Assembly (NCBI GenBank): GCA_905221605.1
Contig: CAJNDS010001802.1
Location: 62,001 to 126,000 of the forward strand
Reading direction: 5' to 3'
Source of the DNA: Symbiodinium natans
Lineage: Eukaryota > Sar > Dinophyceae > Suessiales > Symbiodiniaceae
Length of the DNA stretch: 64,000 nucleotides
The notes below the pieces were generated by a model. The model was not told the origin of the DNA. It saw only the letters and a program-made list of their open reading frames with translations, and did no database searches. The first letter of the stretch is position 1, and each line of letters begins with the position of its first letter. The translations under genes were made by a program, and so were the position numbers. Positions 1 to 13,712 of this stretch are shown here, piece after piece.

Positions 1-62
1 TGACCGCTCTGGTATATGAATCCGCCCCCGACTCTAGCAGAGACCTCAGTGCATTCGAGGTG

Positions 63-508
<446 letters not shown>

Positions 509-3199
509 ACCTTGCAATGCCGTCTGTCCCTGAGCGCTCGTGCACGGATTGCTACACAGAATTGCTTAGGAGGCAGGAACGCACAAATACTTCTCGCAGC
601 CTTCTCCCCCTCACGTGCAATCTTCAAGTTCTGCTGAAAAGCATGCGACGCATGCCGTGTCATCCTTGGGTGGGAGCTGTATCCTGTAGATGGACGTTCC
701 GCATCACATGGCTATGCGCCGACTACACAATGCCTAAGACGTCCCTTCGAGATGTCCCCTTGCCAGCTGACCAGTCTTCATGTTTTGTCCTCTCGAGCTG
801 TAGGCATGAGCCCTGCTGAATTCTCATGCCCAAGGCTGCATGATTATCATGGAACCTCGAAGAGCATGCTGGGCTCTACAGAAGCTGTTGAGCAGCTAGT
901 GAATTTCCCTTGCAATCTTGTGGGGTCCTGCTTTTGGCCTATTTCTCAATTATTTTCTGAGTTTTTCCGTGTATGTGACAGCTGCTCCTGTGAACTCTGC
1001 AACTCAACCGTGTCAGAGGCAGGCGCGGGGGCATGTCCAAAGAGCGTCCACAGCTAGAGAGTCGAGGTGTCAACGATAGTGGCAGCTGGCAAAACCCTTT
1101 AAAACCCCAAAACCCTACATCACACTTCACATGTCTTAGGGGCAAATCATGCGCGCAGGGTGCAGCATGCCGTTGGCCTACGAAGCTTGCACATGTGGCG
1201 AAGTGTTCGGCCAGGGCACCATGTGTGGCCAGCAGCTAAAGTAGATGAATCGATGTCTGAAGGGTCGCTTTTTTTGTCTACCCAAGAAGCGGCGCTTGTG
1301 TTATTGCCCGTCAGGTTGGCCCTGCTCTCTCGGCCTCAGGGCTAAGCATTTCTTATCTGGCAAGTGACTGCGGGAAAGCCTTTCACATCGGGAATCGGCG
1401 CCTCTGGAACGTCTGGAGCTTCTGGAACTTCTGGAGCTCCGGTCTCAGCTGGCAGCTGGGAAAGCATCTCCTTGGCTCTCAGGCGCTCTGTGTCTGTGTC
1501 AGCGGCACTCAGGTTATTCGAGCCACCTCCAGCGCCTTGCTGCAGTCCTCTAGGACCTGTCGCTGGCCGTCTCGGTAGCGGGCGATGTACCTAGGATTTC
1601 AAGGGGGCCTCCGCACAGTCTTCAAACCGGCCTCTGCTCAGTCACTTTTGCTGTCCCAGGTGCCTGATCCTTGGATCCACTTCTCCGCCCTCGGCTTTGC
1701 CCCCTGCAGCAAAGTGTCTGTCTCGGCCCTGCGTCGACGTGAAGTCCTGCCACTATGCTCGCCATCGGATACTCTTGGAACCCGTTAAAGCCCATAATTT
1801 AAAACGCAGATCTAGTCGCGCTGCTCCGTTTGGAAGGGCCACCCTTTGCACACATGCAGAGCTGAAACTGCTGGCCCTTTGAGGAAGCCTTGAGCTGTCC
1901 ATTAACTCCATTGAGCAGTAAGTTCAGCTGCCTCAAGCCTCTGCTGAAGAAGTGAGGCCAAGCTCCTGGGAACATTCGTTTGGTTCACATGGCGACACAA
2001 CGAGGCTTGAGCTCACTTGTGCTCACCTTTGCAATTGCTTCGTTACTTCGTGGCATGCCTGAATGGCTCGAATGGGCATGCGTTTTGTTTGCCTCAAGTG
2101 CTCCGGCTCCACGGTCAGGTGTGTGGCTTCCTGCGGAATGGCACAGTCGCAAAGGACAGAAGCCCAAGGCAAACCTTACCGAAAGTCTTAACGTCTCCGA
2201 ATCAGTCAGCGTGCAAAGATGCACAAAGGATTCGTTGCAAGGTATTGTTAGTATTATTCTTACTACTAGTATTAGTATGATTATTCTGATGATTATGATT
2301 ATTCTTATTATTCTGATGATTATTCTTATTGTTGAGGGCCTATCTTAAGGAATCCAGCAAGAGCATGACAAACCTGATCCCACCTCGGTGGCCGTTCCGG
2401 TGGCTGAGGAGAGGGCCAGCCAAAGCTCCGCGGGAAATTGGTCCCACCTGTGTCGCTACATGGTCTGCTGTCTTCTGCTGCACTCTGAACTCTACAAGCT
2501 ACGCCGTACACCCCTACAGCAACAAAAAGACTCTCACGATTGGCCCTCAGCATGAATGTGCCTTGCTCTCGCTGCCAAATTCCTAGCAAAGCGTGATGCA
2601 ACCAGCCTATCATCTGCTCGCCGCAGCAGGAAGGGTCCAATCCGCTGCGTTTTTACTGCCGCCCTGGCAGGTTTCAAGAGATCGCCAGTACCACAAACAG
2701 GGCAGAACATGTTCGACAATCTCTTTCTACTTCCTACACTTCACACACGCTTGCACGCGTCATCACGCGTGGCTGGACGAATAATTCTCTTGAATGCGGA
2801 TGTGCCCGTACGCGCTGACCAAGCGCGTATTATCAGATCCAGTCGGCTTCCTTGAGCAGGGCATCACGTCGAGCTAAAACTACTTCGGCAAGAGTAGTAT
2901 ATATGGTGGAACCTACGTAGTGCAGTTATGTCCACCTGCTGAACCGGACGGCTGTGAGGAGTATGCCTATGTGTTAAGGCGCTGCCTTCGCTTCTTGGCC
3001 GGTCGCCGTGCTGGTGGCTCCTAAGCCACAACAGCGGCCACATTTCTTGGAGTTCTTGGGACACCTCGTACGATGAAGCGGTGCACCACGCGCGCTTCTT
3101 GCGTCCTCGGAGACCTGGACAGAGAGCCACAAGCCTTTGCTGCAGTGGGACGCGGCCCAAAGCATACCAATCATGCAAGTGAACATAGGGCTTGCGAAG
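509..3199. other. no convincing gene
   Basis: Mixed-composition DNA without a frame that shows a recognisable family motif. A short stretch at 1405-1440 repeats a 12-base TCTGGA-rich unit. The minus strand near 2870-3200 stays open in two frames and could hold the C-terminal exons of the SET gene that lies just upstream on that strand, but no motif settles it. Confidence 0.5.
2237..2336. repeat. ATT/TTCTGATGA-rich microsatellite
   Basis: About 100 bases of irregular ATT, TTATTC and CTGATGATT units on the plus strand, sharply more AT-rich than the flanks. Confidence 0.85.
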
Positions 3200-3775
3200 C
3201 TGAGGAGCCATAGGTGTCATAGATGTTGTCTAGCAGCGCAAAGCCGTGGATGAGCAGCAGGTCTTCATTGCTCCTGAGCTGTCCATGTCAAACGAGGCAC
3301 AGCACCTGGCTAGGAGAGTCATGGGCAGCGATCTGGACAGTTTAGAAGGCAAGCGGATGTAAAAGTGCTCGCAGGCCTTGACCTCAAAGATCCCCGAAAA
3401 TCCTCAAGGTGTGGGGCCAGGGATCTTGTCACCATAGTTGTTGAACACCTCTTCGCCCGCAGCCACGCCTGTCTCGCCTTGCAAAACGCTCGTGTCACGT
3501 CTGTCATGTTTCAGACCCATATCCCTCACCGAGCTTTCTTCAGCGAGCCTGCAGTGAAGGTGACATGCGTATCATCTGCCGACCAAACCTTTGATGTCTC
3601 AGTAAGGCATTATTCCACCGTTAGCCCGGCGATGAAAGGAACCGACCGCAGGCAGAAAGAGTTTACGGCCATTCCTGATGTGGTGATGTAGGAGCAGCAC
3701 ACGAGTTTGCGCAAGGGCTTCAATGGCTTAGCGGCAATCTGGGTGCCACTTCGATGGTTGGTAAAGTCCATGAAC
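3200..3775 (-). CDS. SET-domain protein (SETD/LSMT-like), partial
   Basis: Three consecutive minus-strand exons carry the catalytic end of a SET domain, as in the SETD3/SETD6 and Rubisco-methyltransferase group that methylates lysine or histidine using S-adenosylmethionine. Exon 3775 to about 3670 reads FMDFTNHRSGTQ, matching the family's D-x-x-NH motif. Exon 3477-3426 reads TGVAAGEEVFNNYGDK; exon 3274 to about 3200 continues SNEDLLLIHGFALLDN. The last two join exactly as NNYGDK-SNEDLLL, the family's hallmark, if the 151-base intron 3425-3275 starts with GA and ends CAG. The AGEEV and NNYGDK elements and the ELLL-x-x-GF helix are all present, so this exon set looks functional. The N-terminal half of the SET fold and the C-terminal substrate-binding domain were not located; open minus-strand frames at 3860-4700 may contain the former. 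Substrate cannot be told from the sequence. Confidence 0.8.
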
Positions 3776-6502
3776 CTTGGCTTCTCATGGCTTCTCCCCG
3801 CTGGAAACTGTGCGAAACATTGCCATTTCAAAACATGAATGCAAAGAAATCCGCAAGTGAAAAAAAGGAAGATGAATCATGATGATAGCATCTGCCCTGT
3901 TATTTCGTTCAAAGCACGGCACCATCGCACCCTCACCGTCGGATTCCTCCTGCACAGGCCAGAAATCCATGCCAAGCAGCAGCGACTCGGAGCCTAGCCT
4001 AACCGCCGACAAGGAACAACGATTTCCCCTCAAGAACAATTTGGAGGTGCCAGGTGACGTTATGCTGCTCACCACGTTAGGCATGTAGCACCGTTCGGGT
4101 TCCACGACGGGGCGCCCGTCGGGCTCTTTTGCCCAAGTGCTTCGGCCTCCATCTCCTCCTCGGCGGACCGACGCCAACCTCTGTGAGCCCACATTGCCCA
4201 CGCGCTAGATACATCGAGTAGCCGTCCAATCGCTGCGAATGCATAATACCCGCTAGCTGTACTCACAAGTGACTTGGACCTGTGAGCAAGTCCGGCGTCA
4301 ATGCGGAGAGCGATGGATGGGGCCGCATGTGTCCACAGACTTGCAGGTGAACCATCTCTCATGCGAACAAACCGTCGTTTAGTGATCTTGAATTGTTTGA
4401 ATTGAAGCCTGACAAGCAAGCACCCACTGCCGATAACAGCTGCCATGTGCAACCGATGACCGAGGCAGCCTACTCCACTGTGGCAGACTAACGGCATGCA
4501 ACGGTCATGTATGAAAGACCAGGCGCGATAATCGGAGCTCTTGCCATGCGATGCCAGAGCAGTCGGAAACCGCCGGGAGAACCACACAGCGTACGCCCAC
4601 AGGAGCATCTGAGATCATCTGGCACTGGGCCGTTTTGTTCCAAGTCTAAGCACTTGCTTTCAGGTTTGCCACACGCACCACAAGGCACAGGAGGCCAATT
4701 CGCTCAGAATTTGATTTCGGCCAAGATGCATCGAAAGTGTACTGCTCGCCTCACATGTGAGCAAGTCGGAAGCCACGGCTCTCTCACTTGCACGACGTGC
4801 ATCCCTCCAAAGCGTCACCATCGTGCACTCCCTGAGCAAGTCTGCACATTGTGGAGAGTCACCGGTTGGCTGAAAGTTTGAAAGGAAGTTGTGTCTTTCT
4901 TTGCTATTGCCTGGTAGCCTGCATGAACACCTGAAAAACTGCACCCAGTACTACCTAGTACTGCTGACATACTGTTGGCCCGTGATTCTGTCTCGGTCTT
5001 GTACTAGTACAGTATGTGTTGTGCACGTCGAAAATCGTCGAACGACACGTTTCAAAGCCGGGCATCCGAAAATCTCCGGATTCGTCTGCCTGAGCTTCGG
5101 CACAACGGCGTTGAAGTCGGACTCCAACCTTTCGGGGAGCGGCGATGTGTCTTCCGTTTGTTTCCCTTGGAGTGCACGTCTGGATTGTGGCGACTTCTGG
5201 GCTTTGGCTCCACTGAGCTCTTCGCGAGGAGCGCTCGTCCTCTACAGCAGCTGCCAGGTTGGTGCCCTGGAGCATGGCGCCTCGGAGAAGTGTTGTGGGT
5301 GGTCGCTGTGTAGCATGGCCCTGCATTCCTTTGTCTTTCGGTGTCGTCCAAGTCACGCAAGGCTGGCGGCCAGCCCACGGGGGATGGTGCCGTGGCTGGC
5401 AGTGTAGCAGCATAGGCCGCCCTGACAAGCACGCTCCCGTTGCACAAGCAGGTTGGCTGAGAGACCCCTACTCACTTTATGGCGGTGGGTTTCAACAGTT
5501 GGTGCGGTGCAACTCATTCTATTTTCGACAGCGCTCGAAGAGATTGAAGCCCAGTCTTTGGGACCGAGGTGCCGCGGGTGCTCCTTGCTTGTACGTGCCG
5601 AGATCAAGTCCAGCAGGAAGACCATCTTGTCGGAGACTTGACTCTTGCCGTCCTCGAATGACTTCGAGTGATGCGGGTGTCTTAAACACCTCTACCGTTA
5701 ACGATCTCTGGACCTCGCCTCTCTCCTGGGGAAAGCAGCCAGGCAGGCTTGACCTGAGGCAGCCAGGGCCCCAACACAACGCCCCAGAGATGCAAAGCAC
5801 CGAAACTTCGACCTTCAGATTTCCAAAATTTCTGGCACCGGGTTTCATGTAATTTCCTTTTCGCCACTCTACGAAACGAGGCCCCAGACAGTTTTCCAGG
5901 GGTAGCCCACGAGCGGCACTCCTGCAGTTTAGTACATTAACCCAGCTGTGCAACCCAACAGAGCATCAAGTGCCGTTCCGTTCCTTCCGCATTCCAGGGT
6001 GGCAAATGGCGCCCCCCGCCTCTAGAGACAGAAACTCAACCCTTCGGCTGTTTGGAATAATTAGTATATTGTGTGGCTGGTCGAGCTTTACAGGAGAAGA
6101 TTTTAAGGCCTGGAGCTCTGCAGCTTTAAGGCCTTCAGCTTCAGGGCCTCATGCTCTCAGACTTAGAAGCCCAAGGCCTGAAGCCCGGGCCCCCAAAATC
6201 TGGCGATTAAGCGTTTGATTTGGCGTCTGGAGAGATGACCCAGAGACTAAAGCGATCACAACATTACTAACCTCACCAAACCATGTGGGGGTTTACGAAA
6301 ATAAGGGACCCTGAATATCAACCCCCAAATAGTAGGATTCCCGTATAATCAGGTTACCCCCCCCAATATTCGGAAAAACCCCCCCCATGTGCAAAATGCA
6401 GTGCAAGGAGCCTACGGCGCTCTCCCAAGCCTTGTGAGAGGAGAAAACACATCTCTGCGGAACCTGCGCAAGGACGACCGGTCTGAATCTTAGTATGGAA
6501 GG
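3776..6502. other. unassigned, possible upstream SET exons
   Basis: Minus-strand frames stay open at 3860-4200, 4069-4608 and 4488-4688. The last has a cysteine-rich run (CGACGKPESKC, then CSCGRTLC) that could be metal-binding. None was matched to a family. 4.7-6.5 kb holds nothing I can support. Confidence 0.4.
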
Positions 6503-6565
6503 AGGGAATGAGGAGCCTATATACGCCCTTGAAGGGTACATATGGAGCCCTGATTCCCTCATTCC
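6503..6565. repeat. imperfect palindrome / hairpin
   Basis: GGGAATGAGG at 6503 is answered by its complement CCTCATTCCC ending at 6565. Inside lies a second, weaker palindrome at 6511-6548 centred on CCCTTGAAGGG. The whole 63-base segment can fold as a stem. It resembles the ends of small inverted-repeat elements; no flanking duplication was seen. Confidence 0.6.
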
Positions 6566-6898
6566 CTAGTAAGAAGCAAGGGGTTTCGTGCCCTCAGCTG
6601 AAGTTGGCGCAGGGGCTGGGAGGAGACGAGAGTTGGGCTGGGTGCCTTGGCGATCACCTCGCCTTGACAGATGGCGGCCCCTCGCACCTTATGAACTACA
6701 AGCACAGCAGTCAACCAAAGGGGACACAAAAGGCGCTGGCAAGGAACCATGAATCGCTAGCAAAGCTAGCATGTCAGAGCTTGGTTTGTTTTTGGAAGTC
6801 GTTGCTGAATTCAGGCCAGGCACGAAAACGCCCCGCTCCTGCGGAGATGGCCAGCAAACAGCCGCTGCTAGCTTATGCTTTTCCATGGGCTTCTACGT

Positions 6899-7217
6899 GC
6901 TAAACCCTAAGCCCTAAACCCTAAACCCTAAACCCTATAAACCCTATAAACATTCTATAAACCCAAACCCTATAAACCCTAGAAGCCCTATAAACCCTAA
7001 ACCCTAAATTCCCACCCAGGCCTACTTAGGCCGTACCCACCCTTTTCTAGGGTGCCTGGACCCAGCACTACACCCGACAGCCATTAACACCATCGCTTGG
7101 ACTTACTATGCAAGCCTAAAGAGTTGTGTTGAGTGTGAGTAACCCCGCTTGGGGTACCCTTTCTCCGATTCTGAAGTATTATGAAGAAACCCTAAACCTG
7201 GCGACCAACCCTAAACA
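6899..7217. repeat. degenerate interstitial telomere-like repeats
   Basis: CCCTAAA, the plant-type telomere unit used by dinoflagellates, alternates with CCCTATAAA and CCCTAGAAG variants from 6899 to about 7010. Two more CCCTAAAC fragments sit at 7188-7217. Further scattered short CCCTAAA motifs occur near 15000, 26550, 26740 and 51680. Confidence 0.85.
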
Positions 7218-7319
7218 TGGCGACCTGTCCAAAAGTGGCTTCGGCACGTCGCCCCTGGGCCCAGGCGCCGCAAGGCAGGTCAGCGTGGGCGATTGAAAAG
7301 CCCACTACCAAACCCAAAA

Positions 7320-7600
7320 ACCTGCCGCCCCCCCTTTGGCCTTCCTTGGCCCCCCTTTGGCCCCCCTTTGGCCCCTCTCCTTTGGCCCCCCTCTTTGGCC
7401 CCCTTTGGCCCCCTTTACCCCCCTTTCTTTGGCCCTCGCCCCCCTGACCCCACTTTCCCTCTTTGACCCCTTTGGCCCCCCTTTGGCCCCCCTTTTGGCC
7501 CCGCTTTGGCCCGCCTTTGACCCGCTTTGACCCTCCTTGGCCTCATTTGGCCCCCTTTACCCTTCTTTGACCCTCCTTCGCCCCCTTTGGCCCCCTACCC
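7320..7600. repeat. CCCCCTTTGGC minisatellite
   Basis: About 280 bases of irregular 9-14 base units built on CCCCCTTTGGC on the plus strand, with variants such as CCCCGCTTTGGC and CCTTTGACCC. All plus-strand frames are open because of the repeat; no protein is proposed. Confidence 0.9.
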
Positions 7601-7976
7601 CTTCTGGGTTTAAAGCTGTCAGCCTGGAAACTAAACAAGAAATATCTCCTACCAAACTCACTAAGCCCCCTTGTTAAAGGATGGGGGTGGGAAGTGGAAA
7701 TTTAGGGCGTTAGCCCGAAACCCGAAAAGGAGAAAAGTTGGGTGGATGCCTGCGTAAGTAGGGGGTGCGAAAAATAGAACAACCCCACCTTTCTGGTTGT
7801 GGTGGCCCCAGCTTCAATATACGCCGCCGCGACATATGCCGCCCCCTCACACCCCTGGGCACATTTCTTACTTGATCACTCTGTACAGCCCTGGGCTCCT
7901 CCTTGGACTCCTCCGGTGCCGCAGCCGCCACACGCAGCCTTCGACCCGACAATCCGACAGCTCGGGCTCATGGCTG

Positions 7977-8135
7977 CGTAGTATAGCTACTGCGAAGTTA
8001 CTACAAGGTTACTACTTAGTTACTACGATGCTACTACTAAGTTACTGATTACTACTAAGTTAATACCAGGTTACTACTAAGTTTCTACTAAGTTACTACT
8101 AAGTTTCTACTGAGTTCTTATGAAGTTTCTACGGA
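7977..8135. repeat. AAGTTACTACT minisatellite
   Basis: Repeating AGTTACTACTA and related AGTTTCTACT units, diverged, AT-rich relative to the flanks. Confidence 0.85.
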
Positions 8136-10463
8136 TAGGCAGAGACGTTCTCAGAGACCTACAGAAACGGGTGCGCGGCTTGCCCGGGCCTGTCCAGGCC
8201 CTGTGCACCAGACTCGGCGAGCCAAGCCCGGAGTTGGACCACGGACCTTTTATGGCTCTTTGGGATGTTGCAGGACACGAGCTTCGTGTCCTGAAATAAA
8301 ACTACTTTCACGGAACTTTCGCGGTCGCGTTGCGGGTTTCTGCTATCAGTGCAACTTTCAAACCTTGAATCCCTGAACTTCCGAGCATGTGACAGGAGGG
8401 TGCCGCATCTGGGAGGTATGAGTCCCGGTAAATCATCAGTCGTTAGTCTAGATCCTGACCCCTCAACTAAAACCCCGTAGACTCGTAGACCTTTCAAAAC
8501 CTCTTAGGCCATAGATGCCCATAGTTCCGGACCGTCTAAGATGAGCACCGTCCTTGCAATGATTTATGCGCGACTTACGTGGGACTTACGAAGATCTTTG
8601 GTGAAAAGCCCCTGGCCTAAGAACTTCAGACTTTGGATTCCAAGTTGTTTAAGCAGCGGATTTCGGATGGGCAGTCCAGCAGGAATTTGAGGTAGGACAG
8701 AACCTGGAAGACATCAGAACTATCGCGAAACATGATTTGCTGTCGTTGCGCCATCACGGATATTTCGCGCAGGCAAATTCGAGTTGTGCGCATCACGGCG
8801 TACTACAGCTTCCACAAGGACGCCCGATTATCAACCACCTCTGGATAAGCTTGACTTCCTCTGCCCCGGCACTATTTTCTGGGGCAAACATGATTTTTCC
8901 GCCTGAGTTTGCAAGTGATCTGTCTTCTGTTCTCGATTCTACTTATGATTCTGCTTTCCGGTTTCCTGCATTCGTCTCCAAAGTTCGACGGCTGAGAAGG
9001 CGTGGCAGTATGGGACAAGTAAGAGGGGGGATGGTCCATGTTTGAAGCTCTCGGTCCCTTTCATGTGCCGTCGAGTCGCTCGTCCTCCTCAGCAACAGCT
9101 GCCATGCTCGTGGCCACGTGTTGAGGCCAAGCGGCCACCTTGTAGTGCCAGTCTGGCTACGTCTGGCTATGTCTGGCCTTGTCCTGCCGAGCTCAGAGAG
9201 CATGATCTGGCTTCATTCGCTGCTCATTGCCATGTGAAACCACATAACTTGACTGGCCAGGCGCAACTCCCACTCATCGACTGGCATGATCTAACGCCGT
9301 CAAAGTCACCTTCCCTTCCATGCCAACGCAGTCTAGATCCGTAGCGCGTGATGCTTTTGACTCTTCACTGGCAGCACAGTTTGTTGCCAACGAACCATCA
9401 GGAAACCTTGACCAACACTTCAGCGGACAGCCTGAATCCTGTCCTGTCACTTCCTCCCTACATGCTGGAATTCAGCGCGTGAAACGATGCTGGCAGTCGC
9501 TGGCTCAGAGCTGTGGAGCTGTGGCGCCTGATCGGCCAGGAAGAACAATGAACAAATTCTGAAGCAGTCTGACACTTGCACATCCGACCCTTCGGAATCT
9601 CTTCGCGTGTTTCTGTTGCCCATCCCCCTTCGCCCCTCTGCACCGAACAGGACAACGCCATTTGTTCAGTTTCAGCCGGATGGGCACTCCCCATGTACAA
9701 GTATTCAACCGTAGCCCGAGGCCCCCCCCCTCTTCTAGGATCTGCTTGCACCGACACAGGAGTGCACTGAAGTGTGATATGCGAGCTTTTTCATCCACAA
9801 GATAAATCACGAATGCCAGCTTGGCAGATGCGGGTTACGAGACAAGGTGACGTTTCTGGAGGTACTATACTCAGGCAAGCAGCCAGTAGTACCCAGACCC
9901 GGCTATGTCTAAGCAAACCTCGACAGGCTTACCGCACAACGATGCAAACATCTGCAAACAGTATGCCTGTATGCAGTGCGTATGGCACCTCCAAGAGACA
10001 TGGCAGACAAGGCCAAGGCTCAAAACTTTGGAGATCTTGGAACTCCACACGTCGCCCATTGGATGAGAAATTGCAGGTTTCGGAGAGGGTCATTCCTTTG
10101 AAACCGCCACGAAGAAGTCCGCAATACGACCCTCATGTCGCCAGCAAGCGGTCTTAGGCTTGCAACACGGCTGGGCTAGAAGCATCACGAAGTGCAAAGT
10201 GTTATTGTTGCAGAAACACGCTTGGACATGCGTATGCGTGGTCTGCTGATCCACGCCGGAGGGTCCAAAAAATAGAACAATCATCAGCTCAGACTCTCAG
10301 ATTCGACAGTCTGGGGGGCCCCCCCCCCTTTGTTTGCACGTAAAGCCTGCTTAGGCCTACAGAACGAAAACCGGCACCATGCCGATACGGGGCAGGTGCC
10401 GGTAAAACTGAGTGAACGGTGGTTCCTCTATGCCGCGCTGTAGCTTTCTAAGTAGCCAACAGC
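8136..10463. other. no convincing gene; two poly-C runs
   Basis: No family motif was found on either strand. Runs of nine to twelve C occur at about 9722 and 10317. This is the region just downstream of the ankyrin gene's stop codon, so part of it is presumably its 3' untranslated region and spacer. Confidence 0.5.
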
Positions 10464-13400
10464 TCAGATAGAAAAGCTGGTTGCGTGATCATCAAAGATC
10501 TGCTGCACTCTGGCATGCCGCGCCAATTGTGCGGGCGTGCGTCCCCGCTTGTTTCGAATCTCAGGGTCTGCATGTAAATCCAGAAGGTGCTGCACCATGC
10601 GATCGGCGCCAAAAAATGCTGCGTGGCCAAGAGCTGTTGTGCTCAAGTCAGCAGTGAACCTGATACCTGCGAGCGTCTTGTCTCGAACCACGAGCACATG
10701 TGCACGGCAAACCCACTCCAGCAGATTGAAGAGGCCACTGGTTCTGCAAGGCTGGTTGATGTCGGCCTGAGGCTTTGGAGACTTGAACTCACATGCACCG
10801 CGCCCGTCGGCATTTGTCTGGTGAATACGATGCGAAGAGTGGACCACACACCCCGACATGCCCTGGCCTTGTTCTGGATGAGCAGGGTCAGCTGCTCAAG
10901 ACAATGAGGATTGCTGGCGGCTGTATTCGCCAGGCATGCGAGCGGGCCCATGCCAGTGCCACCTGAAGACCTTTGTTGCTTTATCGCGGCTTCACCCAGA
11001 GAATGCCATACCCAACAACCTGAAAGAAATACACGTGGAACGCAGAATGGCCGTGGCATCAAGGCTATTGAGCCCTTTGGCGTCAGAGCTTCCCACCCCT
11101 GTTTCCCCTCCTCTCGTGAACCCGAAACTCCTTCCAGGGCGTGGCGCTTGCACCGAAAGTTTGCCCGGTGCCGGCGCCCCCCTCTGCGGAACCGAGAGGG
11201 GCTTCCGGGACTCTCCTGATGTGAACTGCTGGGATGCCCAACTCTGGGACTGCCTAGGCTAGCCACCGGCACATCCTGCATACTCCAAAAACCCCTTTCC
11301 ACCCCTAGGCCCGAAGCACAGGAGGACGCGCAGCGTTTAACAAGCTCCAGAAAGCCACTTGCGGAATGCGCTGCCCTGCATGCCTACAGTATTAGATGGC
11401 TAAACCTGAGTTCATGAAAGTGTCCTCAATTAACTGCAGATCAACACCATGGTGCATCAGCCATCAGCTAGCTGGCCGACATCTTGAGTCAAGGTGCAAG
11501 TTCACTTCAGCACCCAGCTCGATCAGCTTCGAAGTGACCTTGACCAAGGCGACCGGATGGTCGTCTACCCCGTGCTGCAACCAGACATCACGTGCAATCA
11601 GCCGCTTGAGCACGCTAATGCCGCCTCACAAAATCACACCACCCCCGTACTTGAGCATCTTGGGAGACAGGGGGCAGCCACCGACGCTTGACGGCTACAT
11701 GCGGAAGCCAGCGGGGACATCAAGCATGGAGGCAGCCTGAGAAAAGGACGCAACAATGCAGCAAACCATCGCGACCAGGTGTCCTCACTACAGCGGCTTG
11801 CCATCTGAATTCCGATGATGTCGTACCAATTCAATGGAAGCGGCCTTAAGTTAACGTCTGCCCTGTGCTCTACCAGCATCGTCACCGCTGACGTGGTGTG
11901 GCAGAGTCCAAGCACCTGAGCGGAAGACTGGGCCATCCGACGTCACAGCAGCACAACGAACTTGCAAGGGTGCAGCTGAGGCACGGGAATCTTCAACAAG
12001 GAGTCTGTGCTGTTGGGGTCAGCCTGCAACTGGAGGAGCTCAGCCACAGCCAGCTCATCTCTACCAATAGTTGCCAAATGCAATGGGGTCCATCCATCTT
12101 CCACACCGACCTGCACGCGGAGTTTGCGGTTCTACGTAGCAGCACAGCTGGCTGTGCCAGCTGCAAAGGTACGGTACACTGACAATGATACTGCCTCGGG
12201 CATGGCGCGCAGCCTGGACTGAATAGGCGCGCCCTGCGCCGCCAGGGCACGCACCAAGCCAGCGTCCTCAGAGGAACCCTGCCCTGTACGACATGCTCAA
12301 TCAGGACTCCGCGACTGTTCGGGCGGAAGGGAGTGCCTTTACAATCAATTGCCGCCCCCTCCCCCCCCCGCCCCTCAACGTTGCCGCGAAGAGGGCCCAA
12401 ATCGGCTTCGGCTGTGAGGGAGAGGGGAGTGGGGCACATTAGAGGAAATGCGCAATTTGAAAGGTCACTGTAGCTAAACCCGGAAGGAACCAGCGTCAGC
12501 GGTGTTATAACTTTTCTGCAGTCCCGGCAGCTAGATGACGTCTCGAATTAGAACTGATCTGTTGCCAAACACACACACAGACAGACAAATACAAAAAAAG
12601 AAAACAGACAGAGCTCATGCTTGAAAACACATGGATCCGTTGGTGCAACCAGCTTCGGGTTTCTGCTTAAAGGTTTAGGGATGTTTGGGGCTTATCGTCT
12701 TAGGGTCTTGAAAATTAGGGCTTATGAGATTTGCTTTAGAGTAGCTTTGGGCTGGAACGCCCCTGAATCAAATCGGGGTTAAGACACGGCGACTCTACCC
12801 GGGGCGAAAACGCATGTACGTGCGGACATGAACGCAAGCAACTTTTTGCAAGTTTAGGTCAGCTAGGAGTGCGCTACATACCTCCGTCGTTGACGTTGAC
12901 GCTCAGGAATTCGGCGACGCCGTCGACGCAATTGACGCCCTAGGTGCCTTTGGCGCCTTAACACCATGCACATCTGCGGTCTCTGCATTTCGATTCTGGG
13001 TCTTCGCGTCTTCGTGCCAAAAACTACGCACAGCTGCCAAGTGGCTTGAGAGCGCTTAAAGTCCAAAACATGTATCGGATTTTACCAACAAGAGCAAGTC
13101 AACCTTCAAGCCTGGGCAACATAAACTTTCGTGCCAGTGACTCCAGAGAGAGCAGCGCAAGCCATGGCCCCCATACCATGTGTCTGACGTACGGCAGCCT
13201 CCGGAACACCAACATGCTGCTTGCGTGCTTGCACCGGGTGGATTTTACCTGGCCGCACCCTGCGGCACATAAAGTTCAAAGTCCCACACTCGCAATGAGT
13301 AACTCATTAGACAATGCGTGTAGCGTATCGGTGTGCTCGTACGGCCTAGATGCTTGCAAGAACCTAGAATGGGCGGGGCAATATACCCCTTAGCGGAGTT

Positions 13401-13545
13401 GTGAAAAAAACTCGTCAACCGTCCAGTACGTTTGGTTGAGATCATCGTCAACACCTGGTTAGCTGGACTACTGCTACTGCTACTGCTACTGCTACTGCTA
13501 CTGCTACTGCTACTGCTACTGCTACTGCTACTGCTCCTACTGCTC

Positions 13546-13587
<42 letters not shown>

Positions 13588-13674
13588 ATAATAATGAGCT
13601 ACTTCTATTAAACTACTAAACTACTACTAAACTACTACTAAACTACTACTAAACTACTACTAAACTACTACTAA

Positions 13675-13712
<38 letters not shown>

